From: Caulobacter hibisci
Lineage (GTDB): Bacteria; Pseudomonadota; Alphaproteobacteria; Caulobacterales; Caulobacteraceae
Length of the DNA stretch: 64,000 nucleotides
Reading direction: 5' to 3'
Assembly (NCBI RefSeq): GCF_016135805.1
Contig: NZ_JADWOX010000018.1
Coordinates: 1 to 64,000, forward strand
Of this stretch, positions 7,068 to 16,346 are shown piece by piece. The notes under the pieces were generated by a model that saw only the letters and a program-made list of their open reading frames with translations, made no database searches and was not told the DNA's origin. Position 1 is the first letter of the stretch. The number at the start of each line of letters is the position of its first letter. A program made the translations under genes and the position numbers.

Positions 7068-8435
7068 ATGTCGGGACTTAAGAAGCTGGGCCTTGGCCTG
7101 ATCGCCGGGCTGCTCGCCTCGACCAGCGCCCTGGCCGCCGAGCCCCTGCCGCCGAAGACCTATCTGGGCGTGGACATCTCCTACGCCAACGAGATGGACG
7201 ACTGCGGCGCGGTCTATCGCTCGGGCGACCAGAAGGTCGAGCAGTACGCCTACTTCAAGCAGGCCGGCGCCAACATCGCCCGTATCCGGCTGTGGAACGA
7301 CCCCAAGTGGACCAAGTACTCCAGCCCCGAGGACGTGGTCCGCAGCATCAAGCGCGCCAAGGCTGCGGGCCTGCAGGTGCTGCTCGACTTCCACTATTCC
7401 GACGACTGGGCCGATGGCGAGAAGCAGCTGGCGCCCAAGGCCTGGGAGAAGCTGTCGACGCCCGACCAGGCCAAGGCGCTGTACGCCTTCACCTACGACA
7501 CCCTGCGCAAGTTGGACGCCCAGGGCCTGATGCCCGACCTGGTGCAGGTGGGCAACGAGACCAACGGCGAGATCGTCTCCAGCCTGGCCAAGGCCAAGGA
7601 CCCGATCAACTGGGACCGCAACGCCGTGCTGTTCAACGCCGGCATCAAGGCCGTGCGCGACGCCGGCGCGGCGGGGTCGAAGAAGCCGCGGGTGATGCTG
7701 CACATCGCCCAGCCCGACACGGTCGAAGACTGGTTCGCCGCCGCCGCCAAGGCCGGGGTCACCGACTTCGACATGATCGGCATCAGCTACTACAGCAAGT
7801 GGTCCAAGCGCTCGATGGCCCAGCTGGGGGCGACCATCAACCACCTGCGCCACACCTATGCGGCCGACGTGGTGGTGGTCGAGACGTCCTATCCCTTCAC
7901 CACCGAAGGCGCCGACAGCTCGCCCAACCTGCTTGGCGAGGATTCGCTGATCCCCGGCTATCCGGCGACGCAGGAAGGCCAGAAGAAGTACCTGACCGAC
8001 CTCACTCAACTGGTTTTCGCCAATGGCGGCACGGGCGTCTTCTACTGGGAGCCGGCCTGGGTCTCGACCAAGTGCAAGACCCGCTGGGGCACGGGCTCGA
8101 ACTGGGAGAACTCGACCCTGTTCGACTTCAAGGGCCAGCCGACGCAGGGCATGAAGTGGCTGTCGACGTCCTACGCCTTCCCGGTCGAGACGACCTTCAA
8201 GGTGGCGGCGGGCGACAAGGCCGCGGCCTTCATCGACGGCGACTTCCTGGGCGGCGTCGGGCCGCGCCCGATGGTTCGCGACGGGGCCGACTTCGTTTAT
8301 CGCACCCGCCTGATGCCGGGGGCCTCGGTGACCGTGGCGACGGCCCCGACCGCGGAGGCCGTGGCCTCGGCTTCGGCTGTTACCGCGACCATCGCCAGCA
8401 AGCCGAGCGTCCTGCGTTTGCCGGCTCAACCGTGA
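7068..8435 (+). CDS. GH53 arabinogalactan endo-beta-1,4-galactanase
   Basis: 455 residues with a Sec signal peptide (cleavage likely after STSALA). The glycoside hydrolase 53 fold is shown by FLGVDISY-like YLGVDISYANEMDD, RIRLWNDP and DFHYSDDWADG, and by two catalytic glutamates: acid/base Glu164 in VQVGNETNGE and nucleophile Glu272 in VVVETSYPF. It cuts beta-1,4-galactan side chains of pectin outside the cytoplasm. It sits directly before a TonB-dependent receptor and a beta-galactosidase, a complete galactan-use set. A ~65-residue C-terminal tail follows the catalytic domain. Confidence 0.93.
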   Translation: MSGLKKLGLGLIAGLLASTSALAAEPLPPKTYLGVDISYANEMDDCGAVYRSGDQKVEQYAYFKQAGANIARIRLWNDPKWTKYSSPEDVVRSIKRAKAAGLQVLLDFHYSDDWADGEKQLAPKAWEKLSTPDQAKALYAFTYDTLRKLDAQGLMPDLVQVGNETNGEIVSSLAKAKDPINWDRNAVLFNAGIKAVRDAGAAGSKKPRVMLHIAQPDTVEDWFAAAAKAGVTDFDMIGISYYSKWSKRSMAQLGATINHLRHTYAADVVVVETSYPFTTEGADSSPNLLGEDSLIPGYPATQEGQKKYLTDLTQLVFANGGTGVFYWEPAWVSTKCKTRWGTGSNWENSTLFDFKGQPTQGMKWLSTSYAFPVETTFKVAAGDKAAAFIDGDFLGGVGPRPMVRDGADFVYRTRLMPGASVTVATAPTAEAVASASAVTATIASKPSVLRLPAQP

Positions 8436-8450
8436 CCGCTTGTCATATGT

Positions 8451-8467
8451 GATTGGTATGATAAATA
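8451..8467 (+). promoter_or_regulatory. Candidate operator shared by galactanase and receptor genes (copy 2)
   Basis: GATTGGTATGATAAATA lies 174 bases before the receptor ATG and resembles the site before the GH53 gene. Its position suggests an independent promoter for the receptor gene. Confidence 0.35.
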
Positions 8468-8470
8468 GCA

Positions 8471-8503
8471 CTGACGCGTCGATCGGCAGAACCGGCGCGT
8501 CAG
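8471..8503 (+). other. Hairpin in the leader of the TonB-dependent receptor gene
   Basis: CTGACGCG (8471-8478) pairs with CGCGTCAG (8496-8503) around a 17-base loop. It lies after the galactanase gene and after the candidate operator. It could end galactanase transcription or structure the receptor mRNA leader; there is no T tract. Confidence 0.4.
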
Positions 8504-8640
8504 CGCCCAAAGAGGCGCGGTCACTATCGGCGCGGACCGTCGCGCCCCACTGATCCGGCGATCTTGGCGCCGGCCCAATCCACAAAACCAGAAAACAGCC
8601 ACGCCCGCAGAAGGCGTCGCGTTTCAATTGGGGGAACTTG

Positions 8641-11292
8641 ATGACCCGACAATCCATGCTGCTCGCCGCCGCCAGCGGTCTGAGCCTGCTCGCCGTTTCC
8701 TCCGCCGCCTGGGCGCAGGACGCCGCGCCGTCCACCGAAACCCAGGTCGAGGAAGTCGTCGTCACCGGCGTGCGCAAGAGCCTGCGCGACGCCCTCGACG
8801 TCAAGCAGGGTTCCGACAAGGTGGTCGAGGCGATCTCGGCCAAGGACATCGGCGTGCTGCCCGACGTGACGATCGCCGAGTCGATCGCGCGCCTGCCGGG
8901 CGTCAACGCCACCCGCGACCGCGGCAACGACAGCCAGGCGGTGGTCCGCGGCCTCGGCGCCCGCCTCGTGCTGGGCACCATCAACAACCGCGAAGTCGCC
9001 TCGTCCGAGCCCGACCGCAACGTCCGCTGGGAAATCTATCCCTCGGAAGTCGTCTCGGGCGTGCAGGTCTACAAGTCGCAGTCGGCCGACCTGATCGCCG
9101 GCGGCGTCGCGGCCACCATCAACATCTCGACGCTCGATCCGCTGGACTACAAGGGTCCCTCGCTCGTGCTGCGCGCCGGTCCGGTCTTCTATGACGGCGG
9201 CAAGGACATCCCGAACTACGACACGACCGGCTACCGCGCGAGCGGCTCGTTCGTGCACAAGATCAACGACGACCTGGCCGTGGTGTTCGGCCTGACCACC
9301 CAGCAGCAGAAGAACGGCTATGGCTCGTTCACGGGCTGGGGCTACAACGACTCCGCCGCCCGTCCGCCGGCCGGCGCCAGCGACTACAGCAGCGACGTCG
9401 ATCACGACGGCGACCTGGACGCCACCCCGTGGGGCGCCCAGATGTCGGTCAGCCGCATCGACCAGAAGCGCACCGGCGTTTCGGGCGGCCTGCAATGGAA
9501 GCCCACCGACAACTTCGAACTGAAGGGCGACGCCCTCTATTCGAAGATCAAGATCACCGAGGTCCAGGACCAGACGGTGTGGGGCGCCAACAACTGGGGC
9601 AACTGGAACACCGGCACGAACAACATCGGCTGGAACGACGGCGTCTACAACGCGACCGGCGCGTCCTACACGATCATCAACAACACCGTCGTCGCCGCCA
9701 CCCTGCCTTACAGCTCGGTGCAGACGGTCCTGGCCAAGTACACCGAGGACAAGGACCTGTTCGCCGGCGGCCTGAACGGCAAGTGGACCGGCGACACCTG
9801 GACCATCGCGGGCGACGTCTCCTATTCGAAGGCCGAGCGCGAGAACACCTGGAAGGCCGTGCGCTTCGAGTCGTACCCGACCTGGACCAGCTTCGACTGG
9901 CGTGACGGTCGCACCCCGACCATCAGCACCAGCCAGGACAGCCTGGGCCTGACGCAATACGCCGACCTGGCCGGTTCCTACGACGGTCCCGAGCACCTGA
10001 AGGACGAGCTGAAGGCGGCCACTCTGGACTTCACCCACGACTTCGGTCCGGGCCTGTTCAAGAGCGTGCAGTTCGGGGCCCGGATCTCCGACCGGACCAA
10101 GGACCACAACAGCTACAGCTTCGCCCCGACCGCCACCGGCGCGACGGTTCCGGCCAGCCTGCTGACCGCCTACAAGCTCAGCGACGGCGCCAACACGCCG
10201 GCCCTGCTGACCGGCGACATCGACAAGATCGCCGCCATCGCCTACGGCGCGAACGCCTTCAACGTGGCCAACGCCACCGAGGAGCTGGCCGAGCGCTGGA
10301 GCGTCAACGAGAAGGTCTACGAAGGCTACGGCAAGCTGAACTTCGCCGCCGAAGCGTTCGGCGGCTCGTGGCTGACGGGTAACGCCGGCGTGCGCGTGGT
10401 CCACACCGAGACCAGCAGCGACGGCATGCAGCAGCAGACGAACAACGCCTACACGGCGGTGACCGTCGACAACGACTACACCGACGTCCTGCCCAGCGCG
10501 AACCTGAAGTTCGACTTCCAGGAAGGCCGTATCGTCCGCCTGGGCCTGTCGCGGGTCATCGCCCGCCCGCCGCTCGACGAACTGCGCGCCAGCCGCACGC
10601 TCGCCAACTGGGCGCCGTGGACCGGCAGCGCCGGCAACCCGAACCTGAAGCCGTTCGAAGCCGTCCAGCTGGACGCCTCGGTCGAATACTACTTCCGTCC
10701 GGAAGCCCTGGCGGCGATCTCGTACTACTACAAGGCCGTGGACTCCTATATCGGCTGGAAGCAGAGCGCTGTGACCTACGGCGGCCAGACCTACGCGGTC
10801 TCCAGCCCGACCAACGGCGGCAGCGGCTACATCCAGGGCGTCGAGTTCACCTTCCAGACGCCGTTCTTCTTCCTGCCGGGTCCGCTCAGCAAGTTCGGCA
10901 TCTATTCGAACTACGCCTATGTCGACTCCGACCTGAAGGAATTCTCGCCGGTCAACAACCCGCTCAGCCTGACGGGCCTGGCCAAGAACACCGCGACGAT
11001 CGACCTGTGGTACGCCAACGGTCCGCTCGAAGCGCGCCTGGGCTGGAAGTACCACTCGCCGATGACCGTGATCTACGGTTGGAGCGGCTCGGACCTGCAG
11101 ACCCTCGACACCGAGAAGACGCTGGACTTCAGCTCGTCCTACCAGGTCAACGAGAAGGTCGGCGTGCGCTTCCAGGTCAACAACCTGACCAACCAGGAAC
11201 TGCGCATGTATCGCGACAACGATCCCAACCGGATCGGCCGCTACGACAGCTACGGCCGTCGCTACCTGGTGGACGTGACCCTGAAGTTCTAA
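8641..11292 (+). CDS. TonB-dependent receptor (probable galacto-oligosaccharide uptake)
   Basis: 883 residues. Signal peptide ending SSAAWA-QDA, then the TonB box/plug entry TQVEEVVVTGVRKSLRDALD, plug domain to about residue 200, a 22-strand barrel, and the terminal aromatic signature YLVDVTLKF. This is the Caulobacter/Xanthomonas type of large sugar receptor. The position between an endogalactanase and a beta-galactosidase points to uptake of galactan fragments across the outer membrane. ATG at 8641 is preferred over the TTG just before it; GGGGGAA lies 5' of it. Confidence 0.92.
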   Translation: MTRQSMLLAAASGLSLLAVSSAAWAQDAAPSTETQVEEVVVTGVRKSLRDALDVKQGSDKVVEAISAKDIGVLPDVTIAESIARLPGVNATRDRGNDSQAVVRGLGARLVLGTINNREVASSEPDRNVRWEIYPSEVVSGVQVYKSQSADLIAGGVAATINISTLDPLDYKGPSLVLRAGPVFYDGGKDIPNYDTTGYRASGSFVHKINDDLAVVFGLTTQQQKNGYGSFTGWGYNDSAARPPAGASDYSSDVDHDGDLDATPWGAQMSVSRIDQKRTGVSGGLQWKPTDNFELKGDALYSKIKITEVQDQTVWGANNWGNWNTGTNNIGWNDGVYNATGASYTIINNTVVAATLPYSSVQTVLAKYTEDKDLFAGGLNGKWTGDTWTIAGDVSYSKAERENTWKAVRFESYPTWTSFDWRDGRTPTISTSQDSLGLTQYADLAGSYDGPEHLKDELKAATLDFTHDFGPGLFKSVQFGARISDRTKDHNSYSFAPTATGATVPASLLTAYKLSDGANTPALLTGDIDKIAAIAYGANAFNVANATEELAERWSVNEKVYEGYGKLNFAAEAFGGSWLTGNAGVRVVHTETSSDGMQQQTNNAYTAVTVDNDYTDVLPSANLKFDFQEGRIVRLGLSRVIARPPLDELRASRTLANWAPWTGSAGNPNLKPFEAVQLDASVEYYFRPEALAAISYYYKAVDSYIGWKQSAVTYGGQTYAVSSPTNGGSGYIQGVEFTFQTPFFFLPGPLSKFGIYSNYAYVDSDLKEFSPVNNPLSLTGLAKNTATIDLWYANGPLEARLGWKYHSPMTVIYGWSGSDLQTLDTEKTLDFSSSYQVNEKVGVRFQVNNLTNQELRMYRDNDPNRIGRYDSYGRRYLVDVTLKF

Positions 11293-11301
11293 TCCACCCA
11301 T

Positions 11302-11321
11302 CCCCTCGCTTCGGCGAGGGG
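11302..11321 (+). terminator. Hairpin after the TonB-dependent receptor gene
   Basis: An 8-bp stem CCCCTCGC with a TTCG tetraloop lies 10 bases after the receptor stop. A second imperfect 13-bp hairpin follows at 11332-11361. Confidence 0.55.
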
Positions 11322-11401
11322 ACCGCTATGCAGTCCCCCCTTGCGCCAGCGAGGGGGGACTATCCAGGACGTCATTCCTCCCCGACGATCCTTTGTGAGG
11401 G

Positions 11402-11437
11402 GAGGAAGCCTCGCAGGCTTCCTCTCTTTCTTTTTGC
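11402..11437 (+). terminator. Intrinsic terminator/attenuator before the beta-galactosidase gene
   Basis: A 10-bp stem GAGGAAGCCT (11402-11411) pairs with 11415-11424 across a 3-base loop, followed by a T-rich run (TCTTTCTTTTT). This is a good Rho-independent terminator only 17 bases before the next ATG, so it must reduce readthrough from the receptor gene into the GH2 gene. Confidence 0.7.
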
Positions 11438-11453
11438 TTTGAGAGGTCCCCCG

Positions 11454-13985
11454 ATGGTCGAGTTCAGCCGCCGGCAAGCCCTGGCCGCCACGGCCGGCGT
11501 CGCCGCCTTCGCCGCCGCGTCTTCCAGCCACGCCGCTCCCCCCAAGTCGGGCAAGCCCGGCAAGCCGGCCGCGCCCGCCAGGCCTGCCCCGGTGGTCGTC
11601 GACCTTGGCCCGCGCGAGCGCACGAGCCTGGACTTCGACTGGAAGTTCCACCTCGGCCACGCCCAGGATCCGGCCCGCGACTTCGGCTTCGGGGCCAACC
11701 AGCGAACCTACGCCAAGGCCGGCGCCGATGCGCCCAACTGGTGGGTGGCCGCCGCCGCCCAGAAGGGCTTCGACGACAGCGCCTGGACCCCGGTGACGCT
11801 GCCCCACGACTGGGCCGTCACCCTGCCGTTCGTCAACAACCCCGCCTACGTGCCCAGCGGCAAGCCCGATGACGAGGACCTGCGCGCCGCCCACGGCTAC
11901 AAGGCGCTGGGCCGCGAATTCCCCGACACCAGCGTCGGCTGGTACCGCAAGAGCTTCGCCCTGCCGGCTAGCGACGCGGGCAAGCGCCTGTCGATCGAGT
12001 TCGACGGCGTGATGCGCGACGCGGTGGTGATCGTGAACGGCTACATCCTCGAGAGCGAGGATAGCGGCTATGCCAGCTTCCGCGTCGACATCACCGACAT
12101 CGCCAATCTCGGCGGCGACAACCTGATCACCGTCCGCGTCGACGCCAGCCTGGGCGAGGGCTGGTTCTACGAGGGCGCCGGCATCTATCGTCACGTCTGG
12201 CTGGTCAAGACCGCCCCGGTGCACGTGCCCCAGTGGGGCGTGTTCGTCAAAGCCAAGGTCGATGGCGCGCTGACCATCGACACCGATCTGGCCAACGACG
12301 GCGAGGCGCCGGCCGAGTTCGAGCTGGTTCACACCGTGCTCGACGGTGCGGGCAAGCCGGCCCTGGCCGTGGCGCCTGCCGCCGGCCGCCTGCCGGCCTG
12401 GCAGCGCCAGTCGCTGTCGCAGACCGTCACGCTCGACAAGCCAGTGCTGTGGTCGCTGGAAAACCCGCACCTCTACACCCTGGTCACCGAGGTGAAGGTC
12501 GCCGGCGCGGTGGTCGACCGCTTCGCCACCCCGTTCGGCGTGCGCTCGGTGCGCTTCGACCCGGCCAAGGGCCTGTTCCTCAACGACAAGCACGTCAAGC
12601 TGCAGGGGACCTGCAACCACCAGGACCACGCCGGCGTCGGTGCGGCCATCCCCGACGCCCTGCAGGTCTGGCGGATCGAGCAGTTGCAGTCGATGGGCTG
12701 CAACGCCTATCGCGCCTCGCATAACCCCTCGACGCCCGAACTGATGGACGCCTGCGACCGCCTGGGCGTGCTGTTCATCGCCGAGACCCGGCGGATGTCG
12801 AGCGACCCGACCTCGCTGGACGAGATGGAGCGGCTGATCCGCCGCGACCGCAACCACCCGTCCATCATCCTGTGGTCGATCGGCAACGAGGAGCCCCAGC
12901 AGGGCACGGCCCGCGGCGCCAAGGTCGCCAGGACGATGAAGCGCCTGGTCAACCGCCTCGACCCGACCCGCGGCGTCACGGCGGCGATGGACTCGGGCTT
13001 CGGCGACGGCATCACCGCCGAGCTCGACGTCATCGGCTTCAACTACCGCCATGAGAAGATGGACGACTTCCACGCCCGCTTCCCGAACCTGCCGATCATC
13101 GGCAGCGAAAGCGGCAGCACGGTCACCACGCGCGGCGAATATCTGCGCAGCGAGGCCAAGTCCTACGTCCCGGCCTACGACACCGATCACCCCTGGTGGG
13201 CGACCACGGCCGAGAAGTGGTGGAGCCATGCGGCCGACCGTCCGTGGATGGGCGGCGGCTTCATCTGGACCGGCTTCGACTATCGCGGCGAGCCGACGCC
13301 CTTCAACCGCTGGCCCAGCATCAGCTCGCACTTCGGCGCGCTCGACACCTGCGGCTTCCCGAAGGACAACTATTACTACTACCGCGCCTGGTGGCGGGCC
13401 GAGCCGCTGCTGCACCTGTTCCCGCACTGGAACTGGGAGGGCCAGGAAGGCCAGCCGGTCGCGGTCTGGGCGCACAGCAACTGCGACAAGGTCGAGCTGT
13501 TCCTGAACGGCAAGAGCCAGGGCATTCGCGAGGTGAAGGCCAACCACCACGTCGAATGGTCGGTGCCCTACGCGCCGGGCGTCATCGAGGCTCACGGCTA
13601 CAAGGACGGCAAGGTCATCCTGCGCCAGCGCCGCGAAACCGCCGGTCCCGCCGCCGCCCTGCGGCTGACCACCGACCGCTCCGGGCTCGCCGCCGATGGC
13701 CAGGACGTCGGCATTCTCAAGGTCGAGGTGGTCGACGCCAAGGGCCGCCCCGTCGCCAAGGCCGAGGATCTGGTCACCTTCGCGGTGACCGGCCCTGGCG
13801 AGGTGATCGGCGTTGGCAACGGCAACCCGACCAGCCACGAAAGCGACGTCGCCAGCTCGCGCAAGCTGTTCAACGGCCTGGCCCAGGCCATTGTTCGCAC
13901 CAAGCGCGGCCAGGCTGGCGAGGTGCGGGTCCTGGCCTCGGCCCCGGGCCTGAAGCCGGCCTCGCTGGCGCTGAAGGCGGGGTAG
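11454..13985 (+). CDS. GH2 beta-galactosidase, Tat-exported
   Basis: 843 residues. A twin-arginine signal (FSRRQALAATAGVAAFAAA) begins the protein, then sugar-binding domain, Ig-like domain and (beta/alpha)8 barrel with acid/base Glu479 in WSIGNEEPQ and nucleophile Glu552 in IIGSESGS, and a C-terminal DUF4982/invasin-like Ig region (AADGQDVGILKVEVVDAKG). It removes terminal galactose from imported oligosaccharides in the periplasm. The frame is open far upstream, but the Tat signal fixes the ATG at 11454. Confidence 0.9.
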   Translation: MVEFSRRQALAATAGVAAFAAASSSHAAPPKSGKPGKPAAPARPAPVVVDLGPRERTSLDFDWKFHLGHAQDPARDFGFGANQRTYAKAGADAPNWWVAAAAQKGFDDSAWTPVTLPHDWAVTLPFVNNPAYVPSGKPDDEDLRAAHGYKALGREFPDTSVGWYRKSFALPASDAGKRLSIEFDGVMRDAVVIVNGYILESEDSGYASFRVDITDIANLGGDNLITVRVDASLGEGWFYEGAGIYRHVWLVKTAPVHVPQWGVFVKAKVDGALTIDTDLANDGEAPAEFELVHTVLDGAGKPALAVAPAAGRLPAWQRQSLSQTVTLDKPVLWSLENPHLYTLVTEVKVAGAVVDRFATPFGVRSVRFDPAKGLFLNDKHVKLQGTCNHQDHAGVGAAIPDALQVWRIEQLQSMGCNAYRASHNPSTPELMDACDRLGVLFIAETRRMSSDPTSLDEMERLIRRDRNHPSIILWSIGNEEPQQGTARGAKVARTMKRLVNRLDPTRGVTAAMDSGFGDGITAELDVIGFNYRHEKMDDFHARFPNLPIIGSESGSTVTTRGEYLRSEAKSYVPAYDTDHPWWATTAEKWWSHAADRPWMGGGFIWTGFDYRGEPTPFNRWPSISSHFGALDTCGFPKDNYYYYRAWWRAEPLLHLFPHWNWEGQEGQPVAVWAHSNCDKVELFLNGKSQGIREVKANHHVEWSVPYAPGVIEAHGYKDGKVILRQRRETAGPAAALRLTTDRSGLAADGQDVGILKVEVVDAKGRPVAKAEDLVTFAVTGPGEVIGVGNGNPTSHESDVASSRKLFNGLAQAIVRTKRGQAGEVRVLASAPGLKPASLALKAG

Positions 13986-14029
13986 GGCGTTAAGGGAAGG
14001 CCGCTGAGCCTACCCCTCAACCGATAGAT

Positions 14030-14121
14030 CCCCGCGAAGGCGGGGATCCAAGCTGACTTTCCAGGCGAGGCGGGGCTGTGGGTCATCCGCAGCCTCGGCT
14101 TGGATCCCCGCCTTCGCGGGG
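14030..14121. repeat. 24-bp perfect inverted repeat pair (CCCCGCGAAGGCGGGGATCC type)
   Basis: The block at 14030-14053 recurs as its exact complement at 14098-14121, with 44 bases between. Each block itself contains a CCCCGC-GAAG-GCGGGG hairpin. It lies in the gap after the beta-galactosidase gene and may end its transcript. Dispersed repeats of this type are common in Caulobacter-like genomes. Confidence 0.65.
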
Positions 14122-14189
14122 ATGCTCGGAATAGTGGGCAGGGTCGAGCCTTGCGGCCCCCCAAGATCCCGCCCCGAGCCACGGAAATA

Positions 14190-14233
14190 GGGGTGGACGC
14201 TGACCGCGAGCGCGGCAGTATCCACCCCTTCTT
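14190..14233 (+). terminator. Possible hairpin terminator before the S9 peptidase gene
   Basis: GGGGTGGA (14190-14197) pairs with TCCACCCC (14221-14228), followed by TTCTTT. The 23-base loop is large, so this is only a weak call. Confidence 0.3.
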
Positions 14234-14257
14234 TCGTCCGCCTCGCCAGGATCGCCC

Positions 14258-16333
14258 ATGCGCCGCTCGACCCAATTGCTGCTCGCCTCGCTGCTGGCCC
14301 TGACGGCGGCGGGGCCGATGGCCGGCGCGGCGGTGCGCGAGACGCCCCAGGCGCTGTTCACCGGCCGTGACCTGTTCGGGCTGGAGGTCGCCGCCGACCC
14401 GCAGATCCGCCCCGACGGCGACCTGATCGCCTATGTGCGGGCCACCAACGACATCATGGTCGACCGGGCCGTGCGCTCCATCTGGCTGGTCGACGCCAAG
14501 ACCGGATCGCAGACGCCGCTGGTCTCCGGTCCCGGATCTGCGATGTCGCCGCGCTGGTCGCCCGACGGCCAGCGCCTGGCCTATGTGCAGGTCACCCCCG
14601 ACGCCGGCGCCCAGCTCTACGTCCAGTGGGTCGCCACCGGCCGCACGGCGCGCCTCGCCACCCTGGAGGAGGCCCCCAGCGACCTGACCTGGTCGCCCGA
14701 CGGCAAGACCCTGGCCTTCACCATGCTGACCGCCGACGAGGGCGCGAGGCTGGGTTCGGCCCCCGAGGGCAAGCCGGAGAACGCCAAGTGGGCGCCGGCC
14801 CTGACCGTCGAGACCCGCATCACCTTCCGCGGCGACGGCGAGGGCGCGCTGAAGCCCGGCTTCTCGAAGATCTACACCGTCTCGGCCGAGGGCGGGGCGC
14901 CGCGCCAGCTGACCTTCGGCAAGTTCGACGACCGGGGGCCGCTGTCCTTCACCAAGGACGGCCGCTACCTGCTGTTCTCGGCCAACCGCGCCGAGGGCTG
15001 GGAGCGCAATCCGGCCGAGGCCGAGATCTGGCGCCTGACCCTGGCCGACGGCGCCCTGAAGGCCCTGACCAGCCGCGTCGGCCCCGACGCCAATCCCGTG
15101 GTCTCGCCCGACGGCCGCCAGGTGGCCTATCTCGGCTATGACGACACCCGTCGCCGCGGCTACGAGAACCAGCGCCTCTATGTGATGGACATCGACGGCG
15201 GCGGCAGCCGGGTCCTGACCGGAAGTCTCGACCGCTCGGTGGACGCGCCCGTCTGGTCGGCCGACGGCCGCAGCCTCTACGTGACCTATGACGACCACGG
15301 CGTCGCCCGCGTGGCGCGGGTGGGCCTGATGTCGGGCGAGGTCGAGACGGTCGTCACCGGCCTGAACGGCGCCGGCCTCGACCGTCCCTACAGCGGCGGG
15401 TCCTTCAGCGTCGCGCGCGACGGCACGGTGGCCTTCACGCAAGGCGCGACCAGCCGCCCCTCCGACATCGCCGTGGTCAAGAAGGGGGGCGAGGCCCGTC
15501 GCCTGACCGCCCTGAACGCCGACCTGCTGGGAACCAAGACCTTGGGCAAGGTCGAGGCCCTGCCGGTGAAGTCGTCCTATGATGGCAAGGCCATCGACGC
15601 CTGGATCGTCACTCCGCCGAACTTCGATCCGGCCAAGAAGTACCCGCTGATCCTCGAGATCCATGGCGGGCCGTTCTCGGCCTACGGCCCCGGCTTCTCG
15701 ACCGACTACCAGCTCTACGCCGCCGCCGGCTATGTGGTGGTCTATTCGAACCCGCGCGGCTCCACCTCCTACGGCGAGGCCTTCGCCAACGAGATCGACC
15801 GCAACTATCCCAGCCACGACTATGACGACCTGATGAGCGCGGTCGACGCGGCCGTGGCCAAGGGCTTCATCGACAGCGAGCGGCTCTACGTCACCGGCGG
15901 CTCGGGCGGCGGGGCGCTGACGGCCTGGATCGTCGGCAAGACCAACCGCTTCGCCGCGGCCGCCACCCAGAAGCCGGTGATCAACTGGACCAGCCAGGTC
16001 CTGACCACCGACGCCTACAACTTCATGGCTTCCTACTGGTTCGGCAAGATGCCGTGGGAGGACCCACAGGGCTATTGGGCCCGCTCGCCGCTGTCGCTGG
16101 TGGGCAATGTGAAGACCCCGACCCTGGTCGTGGTCGGCGACCAGGACTTGCGCACCCCGGTCGGCGAGGCCGAGCAGTACTACCAGGCCCTCCAGCTGCG
16201 CGGCGTGCCCACGGCCCTCGTGAAGGTCCCCGGCGCCAGCCACGGCGGCATCGCCAGCCGCCCCTCGCAATCGGCCGCCAAGGCCTCGGCCATCCTGGCC
16301 TGGTTCGAGAAGTTCAAAGCGCCGCCGAAATAA
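14258..16333 (+). CDS. S9-family serine peptidase (acylaminoacyl-/dipeptidyl-peptidase type), exported
   Basis: 691 residues with a signal peptide (MRRSTQLLLASLLALTAAG). The N-terminal two thirds is a beta-propeller of WD40-like PD40 repeats (SPRWSPDGQRLAYV, LTWSPDGKTLAFT, PVWSADGRSLYVTY). The C-terminal alpha/beta hydrolase has catalytic Ser549 in GGSGGGALTAW, an Asp in VVGDQDLRTP and His662 in GASHGG. It acts on peptides in the periplasm. A role in galactan use is not suggested by sequence; it may simply be a neighbour. Confidence 0.88.
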   Translation: MRRSTQLLLASLLALTAAGPMAGAAVRETPQALFTGRDLFGLEVAADPQIRPDGDLIAYVRATNDIMVDRAVRSIWLVDAKTGSQTPLVSGPGSAMSPRWSPDGQRLAYVQVTPDAGAQLYVQWVATGRTARLATLEEAPSDLTWSPDGKTLAFTMLTADEGARLGSAPEGKPENAKWAPALTVETRITFRGDGEGALKPGFSKIYTVSAEGGAPRQLTFGKFDDRGPLSFTKDGRYLLFSANRAEGWERNPAEAEIWRLTLADGALKALTSRVGPDANPVVSPDGRQVAYLGYDDTRRRGYENQRLYVMDIDGGGSRVLTGSLDRSVDAPVWSADGRSLYVTYDDHGVARVARVGLMSGEVETVVTGLNGAGLDRPYSGGSFSVARDGTVAFTQGATSRPSDIAVVKKGGEARRLTALNADLLGTKTLGKVEALPVKSSYDGKAIDAWIVTPPNFDPAKKYPLILEIHGGPFSAYGPGFSTDYQLYAAAGYVVVYSNPRGSTSYGEAFANEIDRNYPSHDYDDLMSAVDAAVAKGFIDSERLYVTGGSGGGALTAWIVGKTNRFAAAATQKPVINWTSQVLTTDAYNFMASYWFGKMPWEDPQGYWARSPLSLVGNVKTPTLVVVGDQDLRTPVGEAEQYYQALQLRGVPTALVKVPGASHGGIASRPSQSAAKASAILAWFEKFKAPPK

Positions 16334-16346
16334 GTTGGCGCCAAGA

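Noticed and set aside
8524..11301. Very long open frame antisense to the TonB-dependent receptor gene
   Set aside because: Its translation is rich in Val/Gly/Arg with no domain or start signal, while the plus strand gives a full receptor. It is a by-product of high-GC codon bias.
11289..13838. Long antisense open frame across the beta-galactosidase gene
   Set aside because: Same reason: the plus-strand frame shows catalytic motifs and a Tat signal, the antisense frame shows none.
7068..16333. Treating the S9 peptidase as part of the galactan operon
   Set aside because: A 270-base gap with repeats and hairpins separates it, and the peptidase family has no tie to galactan breakdown.
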